This document shows positions 1 through 11,900 of a stretch of 64,000 nucleotides of DNA, piece by piece. Every line of letters starts with the position of its first letter. Within the stretch, counting starts at the first letter, position 1. The notes under the pieces are model-generated. The model did no database searches. It was not told where the DNA came from and worked only from the letters and a program-made list of their open reading frames with translations. This stretch comes from Fasciolopsis buskii (taxonomy: Eukaryota; Platyhelminthes; Trematoda; Plagiorchiida; Fasciolidae). A program made the translations under genes and the position numbers. The DNA is taken from positions 188,509 to 252,508 of the forward strand of contig LUCM01002880.1 of the NCBI GenBank assembly GCA_008360955.1, read 5' to 3'.

Positions 1-121
1 CGGTGATTGATCCAGTTAGCAAGCTTTTTTTCCCAGAGCAATTCGATTGGTAACCAGTTTGTAAATATCCGGACCAAACGACGTAAGGAGTGTATCGAAA
101 AATCGATGCGCCATGTATTGG

Positions 122-293
122 TTTTTTATTGTGAATGATATAATATTAATAACACAGCGTTGTTGGTAGATGTAATGCGCCAACGTTTCGACTACTTGCC
201 TTGAGAAAGACTACCCACGGTAGTCGAAACGTTGGCGCATTACATCTACCAACAACGCTGTGTTATTAATATTATATCATTCACAATAAAAAA
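122..293. repeat. Perfect 74-bp inverted repeat with 24-bp loop, probably a Penelope-like element end
   Basis: The left arm 122-195 is the exact reverse complement of the right arm 220-293; the loop is 196-219. Read on the + strand, the loop and right arm give GACTAC, CCACG, GTAGTC, then GAAACGTTGG. This is a small stem followed by the GAAAC box, the arrangement of the hammerhead-like motifs carried by terminal repeats of Penelope-like retroelements. The right end reads TTCACAATAAAAAATGTCAAG, which nearly matches the end of the copy at 19203-19260 (minus strand). The identity of the arms shows recent formation or gene conversion. Assignment to Penelope-like elements is inference from the motif and the unusual inverted terminal arrangement. 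Confidence 0.7.
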
Positions 294-1879
294 TGTCAAG
301 CATGAATTTTTTTAATGCAAATTTTAGCGCTAACTGAATTCAATAAGAGCTCTTTCGCAGTCGAACTGTGGAGTAACTCTACACCCCAGGGGATGAGGGT
401 AACTCATCGTAGGTAACTAGCATTGTTTTAATTAAAATGTAAATAAATGGTCGTTATTGGCAGAACCCGGCCGGAATTCCTTTATCCTCTCTATTTTCTA
501 AATGCCTGGGCTTTGATCGGTAAACTTTTTGTCATTGAAAAACATTTCTTATCTTTTTCATAATTATGACAGTGAATTAGGTGAAACCTATTTTCCACTG
601 CCATTTGGGGAAAATGACAATCGAATATGGAATGACGGACTCAGCGGTCACTCGGTTTTGAGACAAAAATCTAGTTAGTTTGAAGTACATGGACCGCGTT
701 TGGCCGTTAGAAGCACAGGATCACGGCACGTTTTCGGGAGCGTTGCTTAAGGTCCGGCAAATTGGGAGGCTGAAATTTCTGATCAAATAATTAGAGTGAC
801 TGATTATTTTGAAAAACTGTTTCACATAGTCAGTCGATCAAACGATGGTCGATGCGATTAAGATATTGACAATTTAAAGTTAACAGAAACAGTTACTTAT
901 CACCATTTGACTGGAAAACAATGAAGTGTATTGCATTCACACTCTGACTTTGATAAACGTTCGCCGCATTTTGCTCTGCTGTTTCCCATTCCCGTTCGAT
1001 TGTTTAGCCGTCTAATTTTTTGGCTAATGAGCAAGACTTATACTCGATCAGAAATACACATCGAATAGTGGTTTGCATTTGTTAAACCTCACATGAATAA
1101 TTCTTACCCACTTGAAAAACAAAGTAGTGATTCCTGAACGTAGAGTATTTGAAGCGTACCTATACAAGTGGCCAGAACAACAACGGTCATCCAGATTTCA
1201 AAGTAGGATGAAGATTTTGTAGAAATGCTCGAACTGTTGTCCACCAGGGTCCAGGTTCAGTCGAACAGGTTCATCGAAACAGTCGAACAGGTGGTCTTTC
1301 ATTTCAGCAGATAACTTGGCATATTCTTCCTTGGACTACTGCTTTTAGCTAAAAAAAAATCAAAATTGGTCTGTTGGTATGTGCTGCATGTTTGAAGTGG
1401 GCCAACTTAGAGAATATCCAATGAGATCAAAGTGAGTGTGGTTCGGTCATACCAAACTGTCTTGTGTGGGAAGAGTTCGTCATTGGCATACTTCACTCAG
1501 TACCGGACTACGATCTAAAAATGTCGGTCATGTATGTTGGTTGCTAAGCTCAGACGGAGAGAGAGAAACAAATATTTCTGGAAAATCAGAACAGTTTGCA
1601 TTTAGCTTCAAAGCTTGCTGAAAGCTCAATTTCGGAGTTATTATCAGACCTCTGTTTAATCACTACTAGAGTATTCCAACTCAATTTGTGCTCAGATTTC
1701 TGTTTTTTGTATAATCATTAGAAGGAAAAAATAACTAAATGTATTGCTCGATTTGCCGCTTGTTGTACGTTATGACCAAAACCCACGTTCCCAGATAAGG
1801 GAAGTAAAGTTTTATACGCAAAGCTGAACACCACATACGGCTTTACAGCTTTTAGACTGTCCATGGCCTAATGCACTCG

Positions 1880-2430
1880 GGGCGCTTTAAAACAAAAGAT
1901 TTCCTACGGTTCAGCAACTTTATGGCCCCCGAAATGCGTGCACCGGATGCCTATTGTTATCGGTGTGGCCCATCTCACACAACTGTCGCCAGATGAGCGG
2001 GAACGGATGAGACGAGAAAAAACGAGTGCTTATCAGCAACTGTATTAGCGGATTAGGACGGAGTGCTTACAGGTTCGGCTGGATGGGGACACGGCGATTG
2101 TGACTGCATTCCCCGAAACTGAAATTTGTAAATCATTGCAAGCTGAATAATGGGAAGCGAATTTTGCTCGTAAAAATAAGCTAAGTATGCACAACATAAA
2201 ATAGAAAATCTTAAGAATTTCCCCGTTCTAATGAGATTATTTCAATTTCAAGAATTCCATTTAGCGATGCACGTTTCCAATCCCCGGGTGATATCCCGGT
2301 AAATTTACGAAGCTGATAAAAGCAGACACTGGTTTTCTTTGCGCCGCCAGTTGAAGCCCCGCCGCGGTATTCCAAGATGCCAATAGATGCTAGTGATTAT
2401 GAAGAATATCCGTCAATTCATCTTGTTTCA
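1880..2430 (+). pseudogene. Decayed coding-like fragments of unknown origin
   Basis: Three open stretches have protein-like composition but are broken by stops and frame changes. At about 1896-1993, one frame gives PDAYCYRCGPSH, close to a zinc knuckle (C-x2-C-x3-H), and then runs into TGA where the last Cys would be expected. At about 1938-2147, a second frame gives LSPDERERMRREKTSAY and later VRLDGDTAIVTAFPE, interrupted by one TAG. At about 2318-2430, VFFAPPVEAPPRYSKMPID follows. It may be a dead gag-like or host gene. I do not recognise the family, and the strand is inferred from the open frames. Confidence 0.3.
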
Positions 2431-4215
2431 GTGTGAATTGAAATTCCAACAGAGTAAATAGAAGTTAGCAAATTCCCGACCCGCTTTCCTTTCAAACCAC
2501 TTTCCCGAGCCACAAATGTGATCATATCTGGACTGGTTTATTTGGACAGATTTTGACATACTCAGCCATATAGAAACGCGATTTTTACGGCGATAATTAG
2601 GCGTGAAACAACAGAAAATGTTTTTACAAGATATCACGATCAACTTAATTTCTACTACGTATTTGAACGATGGATATCACCGTGCGTTCTTGACTCATTC
2701 TTCTACGGTAAAGCTCCTCATTCGACGGGACCAAACTGTTTTATCCTTATATTTCTTGATTTTGTCTGGCTAATTCATTGAAATATTCACACACGGCTAC
2801 CTTCTGGAACAACTATCCTAAGAGGAGTTTCCGATTTTGTAGTGGAGCAATAAAATTCACTGGATTCGGACTTTACCGTCAAAAAACACCTCACTTCACT
2901 GGAACAGAAGTGTGCCGTCAGTGATCCAACCTGCTCGGTCCCAAGAGTTTTCATCTAAAATACGTGACACGAGATCTATTATCGGATGTCACACGCTAGC
3001 TATCGAAGTTAATTTAGCGGATGAAGATTTGGGATCGATTTCATCAACAAAAACTTTGTTCCATCAATCAGAGAACTGGGTTGGTTTTTAAATCGAATAG
3101 TCAATGGGTAACCTTTGTGAGGATAATTCAGGCACTTCATGAGTGGATTTGAAAAAGGCCTGGTTAAGTGTAGCTTGCTTCTCACTTCAAGTTGAAGCAA
3201 AGAGACCGTAGAGTTTGTGTATGGCATTTAACTTTGGGTGCGGAGAACACGATTGCTCTTTTGGTTTCTTTCACTATTTGAAGTCCTATAGGAGAACAAC
3301 ATCTTTCAATTTCTAGCCTGGTTTGCAAAGTTGCTCTATATGCTTTGCAAATTGTCCCTTATTCGGGTATTACAAGTAAATTATTTGATTCATAAAGAGA
3401 TTGTACGTTTAATATCCAAAGCATGTATATTGGGATTGAAGGTTTCGCAAGTCGCATTTAAATATGCTGTTAGTGACTGACCAGTTTCAGCGACTCAGTT
3501 AACCCCGTAGTCCTACATGCTTGTCGGTTCCTGTTCAAATTAGACGCCGGATGCCGTTTGGATGAACATGTACTTCCCAGGAATGGCGTTGTTTCACGAT
3601 CGCATCCGAGCGTTGACCTTGACTTGCACACAACGGATTTGCAATAACCATTCAATGTTCACCTAGTTCTTGACTACCCAAGCAAAAATTCTTATACTGC
3701 GAACTCGCTTCTGGACTAGTGCGGCAAAGAATTCCGCCGGTCGACATGATTTGAAACTCGAACAGGATTGTTGCCTGTCTAATAAAATGACAAATTACAA
3801 AACTACGAATTCCATCAACATCGGCCTGTGGCAAGATTGATAGAAGTCAGCCGGTTCTCTGTTGGAAGGAAACGAGTTACTATGACTTAGTGACAAACCC
3901 TCCTTCGTTATCTATCCATGTGTGCTTTCTGCTAATTGCTCATGTAAGATCATCAAAGATAATCACCGATTTGTTTCTAGCCACATTATTCCGTTTCAGG
4001 TTGGTTAAGGGTGACAAATCAACCAAGACTGTTTCTTTTCATTAGAAAATTAAAATGCTACGCGAGGGATCATTTAAGCTGTTCCCGAGAAGCATTGCTA
4101 AGTGCTCCGTCTACGGGCCATGGTTTGAACAGAACATTATTGGATAAATCATGAATCTCCTACCAGAAATATCACGTGATTGCAGTGTCTATGCAAAGTA
4201 GGTTAGTTAAAGAAA

Positions 4216-4258
4216 AATAATAGGTTTATTTCAATAATAACACTCCAAACCTATTATT
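4216..4258. repeat. Short perfect inverted repeat (12-bp arms)
   Basis: AATAATAGGTTT at 4216-4227 is the exact reverse complement of 4247-4258, with a 19-nt spacer. A stem of this size in AT-rich DNA may be chance. No adjacent gene. Confidence 0.4.
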
Positions 4259-5695
4259 GCGAGAAAAATTCACAAAAATAAACAATAAGATTTCGCACTT
4301 CGGAGGAAAGAGTCTGTGAAAATTTCATAGAAACCAACAATAAAGGAAAGCTCAAACATTGAAATGATTTGGCTGGAATCGGCCAAATAAACGCTTACAA
4401 TATGATGCTTTCGATGATGGCCGATGATTTTCCGAATTGTCACCGTTGCCCCATTTGGAAAATGCACGTGTCGTCGCTGATTGCCCAACGACCAAGCTGC
4501 TGAACCCCAACGATTAGATTGTGTACCATTTTGCTTTTGAATCACGAAAATGCTTTTTGTCAAGTCATTTGGTCGATAGATTCACAGTATCTGGATTGAG
4601 CCAAACCAAAAACAGCCTATATTTCAATGAAAAATGACTCTCTGAGCTTGAATTTGGAGTGTGATTCACAATTATCTAGTTCTCTGGCCGTTGTAAGATT
4701 GAAAAAACGCGGCTATTTCCGCTGGAATCGTCTGTTTTCCTAGACACCTATCTCGGGTTCTTTCTAAATATTTAGAGTAGCCATACCGATTACCAGCAGT
4801 TAGTAAAGAATAATTAGAAAACATAGCTTTGCCATATATAACGCTTACTAGCCGAATTGTCCGTTGGTAAACGAAACTGATTACTAGTAAGTGCTTTCTG
4901 GGTGCTACGCTTTCGGTCTATCTGCCGATCAGTGCAATTCGTGAACGCTCACCGTAATTCTGTTGATCAGTGACATGAATGCGGAATACGGCGGTTCACT
5001 ATCCAGACCACTTATTTGAACCCATATACAAAAGCCCTCATTGAAATGTTTAGTCCGATTTGCATACACGAAAGGGAATCCACTACTACTAACACTCCTA
5101 CTAGCCGTAAATCCCAGTCGCAATAATCCTTCCCAGTGTGTTCACAGGGCTGCCTTTCAAGGATCAGACGATAAAACACGTAGGGAAAACTTCACGTGAA
5201 ATAGAAGTTTATCTTCCTAAATCATCTTTTTTATTGTCTTAATGTCTCTATTCGTTAAGGAATTGTAAATTACAAAACAAAATTACTTGTGTGATAAACA
5301 AGAGGAATAGGGCTGACCGGTTTTCAGTGTTTTTTGTTAGTTTTTGCGTTTTCCTTCTTTTATCGTTCCCCGATTGTATCGGTCCAAAGTCAGATGCAAT
5401 GTTTTGTCCCAATGTGACATTGACTGCGTTACTCAAATCAAAACAAGCAGATAATGAGTATGAATTTGTGCGCCACCTAGAATGGACGGGGTCAGCAGTT
5501 ATAAAAAGACCTGCAAAAGCACGAAATCCCGAATGGCCAGTCGGTTAGATAAGTTCATCTTTCATCATCGAACGATTCGATCTGCACTGAGCTCACCTAT
5601 TATCTTTTCGTCTTTTTTTCAAAAAGCAATCATTTGGAGTAGTTAGCTTCATGCTAATAATTTATTTGATGTTTTTCTCGACACCGTGTAAACAG

Positions 5696-5902
5696 GTAAA
5701 AATTCTGCTCCACTTGAATCCGCTCGCCAAATCCACCGGCACCGATGTGTCACCCTGTTTGACCGTGGATCGTCGACGAAAACAAGTCGGCCTGATCGAT
5801 CCCAACTTGTCACACAGCCTATCCGCTACTCAACGCCGAGCAGGCATGGGTGCACCGAAATTCTTCTCCATGGATGGGATTTTTACAGAAGAGGATTCGT
5901 TG
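5696..5902 (+). CDS. KIF26: KIF26-like exon 1 of those found: start of kinesin motor (beta-1 region)
   Basis: Residues 1-69. It opens with VKILLHLNP, the beta-1 strand of the motor, which in vertebrate KIF26 reads [19 protein letters not shown] and [18 protein letters not shown] follow, the latter matching the KIF26 QRRA..APK.F.FD segment. The acceptor is aacag at 5691-5695 and the donor gtaatc starts at 5903; phase is 0 on both sides. The ATG at 5651 upstream is in frame, but the codons between it and the acceptor look intronic and do not resemble the family, so I do not use it as a start. The true N-terminus lies in an earlier exon. Confidence 0.88.
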
Positions 5903-8900
5903 GTAATCACCAGTTTTATTTTGCTTTTTATTATGCACTCAGAGTATCACACAAAACAGTCACTGTAGGCTTTTCAAATGGGCGTCTGCAAAACTCATTC
6001 GACATTAACAACCACATATTCCGGCCACGCAATTTCACCACTTTCATTCGACGGTCTTGGTGACTGGCCGCATTTTAGAAAATGATAAACCACACGTTGA
6101 TACTTTAAAGTCACTCAAGATAATGAGTTCAATAAGAAAGAAGAGGAATTGCGAACCCCGTTTGTTATGACTGAGCACGCCTCTTGGTAGTTCTGGCCTT
6201 TAGCACATTATGGACTTGATGTTTTCTAAACTTTCCATATGGTGGCAAGTCTTTGGGATCTAGGGTTTGTAGACTAACATGAAACAATTTGTTAGCGACC
6301 ACAGATTGTACTGTTGTCTAACGGCACATTGGCCCTAAACATTAACAATTTCCGGTGCTGTGGGCCAGGCCGGTCGAGTTTGTTGTCTAGTCTGGGACTG
6401 AAACCAAAAGTATCTGCTCTGATAAGACATGGGTGAGAAGCTACAAACAAAGCAAAATGTGAATTATGTTGAAGAATGTTTATTGAAGATATCACGACAC
6501 GAGGACGGTAAGGCCGAAACCGGGAGGGCGACTAGTAAACGAAAATCGTAGGGGCAAAAAAACCATTGTAACATACACAGAACCAGCGATTCGACGGAGT
6601 GTGCTACAAGCAACCAGATCTACAGTTCGCAAAAATGAAAGGAAAGCTTGTTAGGCAAAAGCCAGTCAGTGCGAACAAGAGCTTGCTGCAGTGACACTCT
6701 TCGAATGAAGAAGTTGGCGCATAGTTATTCCATTATTGTAAGTATTCTTGGAATCAAGGGCACTAATATCTGGAATGAATGGAGGTCGGTACTTCTTCCG
6801 GCATCAAGTTTTATTGGAAGCTTCCTATAATGCCTCGGATACGAGAAAATAGAAGTAGGACCATTTCGAATGGAAATCAGTAAAATACTGAATATTGTGC
6901 AGTACCTGATCCAATGTGTAGAACATCCAAGCACTATGACAAACACTGGCATATCTCACAGTGTACTTGTCCATGTATGTTAACTAGAAGCTTCAGTCAA
7001 AGATGGTTTCCCTTTTTAGTTAATGTACTTAACTTTTCAGATAAATAATCGGATCAGATGTCGGGCATCCATATGCAGTTTTAGCCAGGAAAATTTTAGA
7101 GTTTTATGCAATTTATGTGTAAATCATCTGACCCCAGCTCGTATGGTGACGATCATCATTTGAATTCCCTTCACTCGTTCGGGTGAGCTCAGTTGGAAAG
7201 AAAACCTTACTGTGCTAAACAAAATCCTTGCACTTCCGTTGCGAATTTCGGAATGGCTCTTACCAATCAAATAAATTTACCCGCCAACCGCCTTGTTCCC
7301 ACCAATAAGGCAAGCAAACCGCCAGAAAAAATCCAGCATTTCATTTTTGCATTGCGATAATAATTTGAACGAGTTTCATAATTGGATTCACTCGACAAGC
7401 GTCTTTAAAATAAAGAAAAAAAAATGAAAATAGATCAAAGGTCTGATCACTAGTGACCAATAGAACTTTGTTTGCATGGCAGACTCAAGAAATCTACCGA
7501 CTGCATAGGATCAATTTCCTTGTGATCTTTTGGAAAAAATAAAATTATAAATGTTCGCTTTTAACTAATACCTCAAAGTAAGTGCAATTCACACTGGTTT
7601 TGCTTTCGACCAAAAGGAAAATTATGGTCTTGTACATTCAGCCGTGTAATGATAACTTTAAACCCAGGGCTGATTGAATGCTTCGATATTAATCTGGATG
7701 AAAACTCCCACATAGCCCCTTTAAATCCAGTCAGATTTACTCCTATTTCTTTCAATCTGATTTCAGGCGGAATTGTGCTCGTTTGCTTTGACTGACATTA
7801 TACAAGCAGTGGTCAACGGTTGTGACGGATGCCTCATTTCTTTGGGAAGTGGAAAGTCGTGTAAGTTCATCCAAAGCACAATTTCTCTGCGTGTGAGCGA
7901 CGCCATAGCCTACTTGTGCAATCTTTTAACAGAGGTTGAACAGGGTTGAACTTTGTCTGCCTCAACCGGAATGTGATTAGCAAACAACTATTTTCGCGGT
8001 ACTGATAAAATCAAACCAGACCTAATTCGCTGACTGGATGAATGCAATAATTATGACAGTGCAGTTAGGCATTGTGTGTGGAGTGTGGACTTTGTATTAC
8101 ATGCTGCATGTCAACCTCACACAATAGGTTATTTAGTTGTCGTGTTGCTAGTGGTTGGACTCGAAACAGGGTCAAGTGAAATTCGGTTTCATCGTATATC
8201 TGGGAACAGCGTAAACAAGTCCCCAAACGATTTGTGAACAATTCGAGGGAGAGTTAGCTCTTTCTATTTTCACTCACCTCAATGATTTCAACAAACGCTT
8301 ACCACTAACCGTCGGAATTTTACAAATGAAATCATTCGCCATAAATCCAATTAGGGGCCTGTGAAGTAGATTAGCCGCGTCACAACAAAAATACCAGAAA
8401 ACCTTTTCCCAGATCAGCCGATCATTTTGGTGGTATGTGGTAATCCGCTGTCAGTTAGCCCATTATTTGATCTATTTGATCTATTGGGACATTACGTTGC
8501 TATATGCCACTCCAAGTTTCAAGGTCATGGCCTGTTAGCTACGGAGAATACCCCTTCTAATAGGTATATGCCTTAGGCATAGACCTTAGCACTTTTGGAA
8601 AGTGAGTGTTCATTTAACACGCAGCCACAATTGCAGGTCCGACTGATATGGTGCATTCAATCCGAATTTCATTGTGCAGACCGATGGCGCTCGATTGGAT
8701 TCGAAAACTGCCCCTGAAAGACAGAAATTTCACAGCCCATATCCGTTGATCATTTTGACCTTAGACGTTAACCAGTAATCAATAAGCAGAGTATCATGCT
8801 TGATCTATGGATTTTTGAGATCATATATTGTTTGGTGTTACTTTAAGTTTAAGGACCGATGCAATGAATTCTATGGTCTGTAATGCATGGTCATCTTACC

Positions 8901-11900
8901 TGATTCATGTTTATTGGACGAAGTGAAAAATGTTGTTATCTTTGCAAATCTAATACTTCACGGTACATAGTTTTTGAGACGGCAACGAACATCCGTTTTT
9001 ATTAAAAGTGTGGAATCTATCAGCGTTCGTATCTGACAATCAACACCACTCGACAAAATCAAACCGGTGGCTTCCTGCCAAATCAAAGTTTGCATAGGCT
9101 TCAGTGCCACCTGTGATCTGAAATTCTGCCATACCGTTTTTCGATAAATCTTGAAAAACTCTCACAGTGTCCCCAGCTTTTCTTCCGAGTAGTATGTTCC
9201 ACATACGGATGGATGAACATAATTTCCCCGGAGGCACACGACCGGTTTCGCGGTTATTGCCGCTCTTCAAATGAGATTCTAGTAAGAAATTAAGAAAGGA
9301 GCGCACTAGTATGGGGATGATTGTACAGAAGAATACCGGATGCGCATGAGTGAATAGAAGCAATAACGGCGAAAGCGCTGGTGTGCTTCCGGGAAAATTT
9401 TGTTCATCCATCCATATGCGAGACATACTAATGAGAACGAAACCAATACTTTCGGGCCTTGTCCTCTTTGTGAAGGTTAGCTTTTCATGATGGAGGAAAA
9501 TCCTCCGATGAATCAGCATGTGATTCTTAATTCGACTCCTCATCCATTAAAGCTCCCAACGATTCAAATGAAATTCTAGTGAGCATCCTCATTTTTTCAC
9601 ATTAGAATCTGAACTGTAATCATCAGTCCCTGCTGAGTACAACGCCTGATCGAAACTGTAAATTTCTGGGATTTCCAGGTAGCGCCATCCCTATACCTAT
9701 TTTAACTTTAGACTGGAACCTATCAAACAAAACCCCGACAACGACTATGCAACATTTAGTCTGGCGGATTAGCAGTCCAAATTGTTCGGTTCAAATGAAT
9801 CTGAGCAAAACTTGGAGGAGCCTAAGTTCTCATTTCTGAAACGATTTAGAGACAACTAGGTTGAAATGTCAGATAAAAACCAGGATGCTGGATTACGTCT
9901 AGTGAAAATTCGCACTCACAATCCAGTTGATGTTTATTTAAAACAATGTGCTCCGGAGTAAGTAAGTAGACTCGTTACACTGAGGAAACTATTTGCCTTC
10001 GGGGTTAGAATCATTTCGCAGAGTAGCTTCTTTGAGTTAACTCGAGCAGCCATATTTTGTATGATACCGCAAATCTACTTACGCAATGCGCATCGGAATA
10101 CCGGTGTCACAAAACAACGTCTAGTTTTTCAAGTAGGCTGTGAACCGCAACTGTCTTGGAAATCAGTCCGGATGAACTATTTTGTTTTGACGTCCACGTT
10201 GCGTTTACATCGTATCAACATTGTCGCAATTGCCAGAATTTTGTACTGTGAACGATGAGAGAAATTTCATCCAATTCAGAAAGTGATACACTAGCTTGTT
10301 GATTTTGGTTCTGTGCACCGATATTTCTTGTCATTTGAAAAGCCTTGAAAAGACGTGTCAAGTACTAAATTTATCGTAATCTAACTTAAATGGGTTTCTT
10401 TTATGCAATTATTCTTTTAACCAGGATTTCCAGTGTAAATCTGTTCTATTTTAAAGGTTGTTGACTGGTACCTGTTTCCGGATTAAAACTGTTAGGAAAA
10501 ATGGGCAAAAGAGGAGCATGCATAAAATGGCAATCTGTTACATGGCTTGAATTTGGTCTCATCTTTCAGAAGGGGTCTGTTGTATCGTTCCATCGATATG
10601 CCAGTTTACGTTGTGGAAGAGACCGTAAAAATTTCAGTTGATATCACCAGAACTGAACGTGTTTCGTCTAACCTGACTAATGAAGGCTTTCAGCTCTACT
10701 GGATTCTTCCAACGTCAGTAACCAAAAACACTTCATCTGAAAGCCAATCCTTGAACAAAATGGTATAGAGGATGACAAGTACAACTTAATATATGAAACA
10801 GAAATCAATGGAAAATTCTGTTAACGCCAGGGTGCATCCGCAATCCCTCGGGCTGAACATAAGTACAAACTAGCCAGAAGGAAACAAGCACTCGCCATCC
10901 TACATGTATGCGTACGCAATATTCCTGAAAGCATTCTCCCTTTATTGAAAGAAAAATACTTTGATCAAATGTGACTTGGCTTAGGTGCCTGCCCGTAATA
11001 TAAATTTAATGGCATAAAAATGTTTAGATAGAAACCAGTGGATAGACGGATAGATAAATTCGGCTACACACAAATGAGTGTATCTCGCTTTTAGTGAGAA
11101 ATGTTTGGATATTTCGTTGACTCCTTTTTGGTTTTTATTTTGCTGAATCCCCATTGACTGTGACGAATAGACAAATCCTCGGCCATGATCGGTTCTGACA
11201 AGAAATCTTCGGTTGGATATGGCCTACTTCCTTGTGCCATTGCTTGGCTTTTTCGGCTGATTGCGGAGCAGAAGGAACGCACCGGGGCCAGGTTTTCCGT
11301 TCGCGTATCTGCTGTCGAACTTGCCGGTCATGACGAAATATTGCGCGATCTGTTGACGACCGCCGCTCAAGGTTAGTGTTTGCCATCATTTTAATGCACA
11401 AACACTGATGTCTTATTTTTCACTGTACATCCGATACTTCAGGCCTTCTCGTCATAAAACTGGGCTTCACCTTCTGTGCCTAGACAACTGAGATACGGTT
11501 TTGTTGAATGCTTCGGTGTAAAAGTTTATTCACTACAATCAGTACGTAAAAAGTACAACATGCATATATTTAAGCATCAAAAAATAAAGCAGCGGTGACA
11601 CCGCGTCCACATGAATACTCTGTTTTTAATGAGCGTAAAGCTACTGATTATCCTTGATGCTCCAACAAATCATACAACGGATTCTTGTTCGGATATCATC
11701 CTGTCGGACGAAAGTGAGAAAATATATTGTTTGGCCTTCGATATTGATCGATATCGTTCGTACTAGGTTTCTCAGATTTAACAATTTACTGCTAAAAACA
11801 ACCTCTTCACCTAGTCTAACTACGTATGGTGGTAGAACGTAACTGTTTCGATTGTTCTCATGCGATTTTGCGGGACTTCTGTCGGCCTCACGTGAAGTGT

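Larger units (their letters stand above)
1..5695. other. 5' intron or upstream flank of the KIF26-like gene
   Basis: No exon can be assigned with confidence. Because exon 1 begins inside the motor in phase 0, the end of at least one upstream exon must lie here or before the window. I searched for the conserved KIF26 segment that precedes beta-1 and did not find it. The stretch holds the palindrome at 122-293, coding-like relics at about 1880-2430 and a 12-bp stem at 4216-4258. The remaining short ORFs are not supported. Confidence 0.5.

Noticed and set aside
5651..5695. ATG at 5651 as the translation start of the KIF26-like protein.
   Set aside because: It is followed by a splice acceptor directly before the first family-like codon, and the family has a long N-terminal region before this point.
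9040..9543. 167-aa minus-strand ORF.
   Set aside because: It spans the inverted repeat 9181-9440 and has no family features; the repeat structure explains it.
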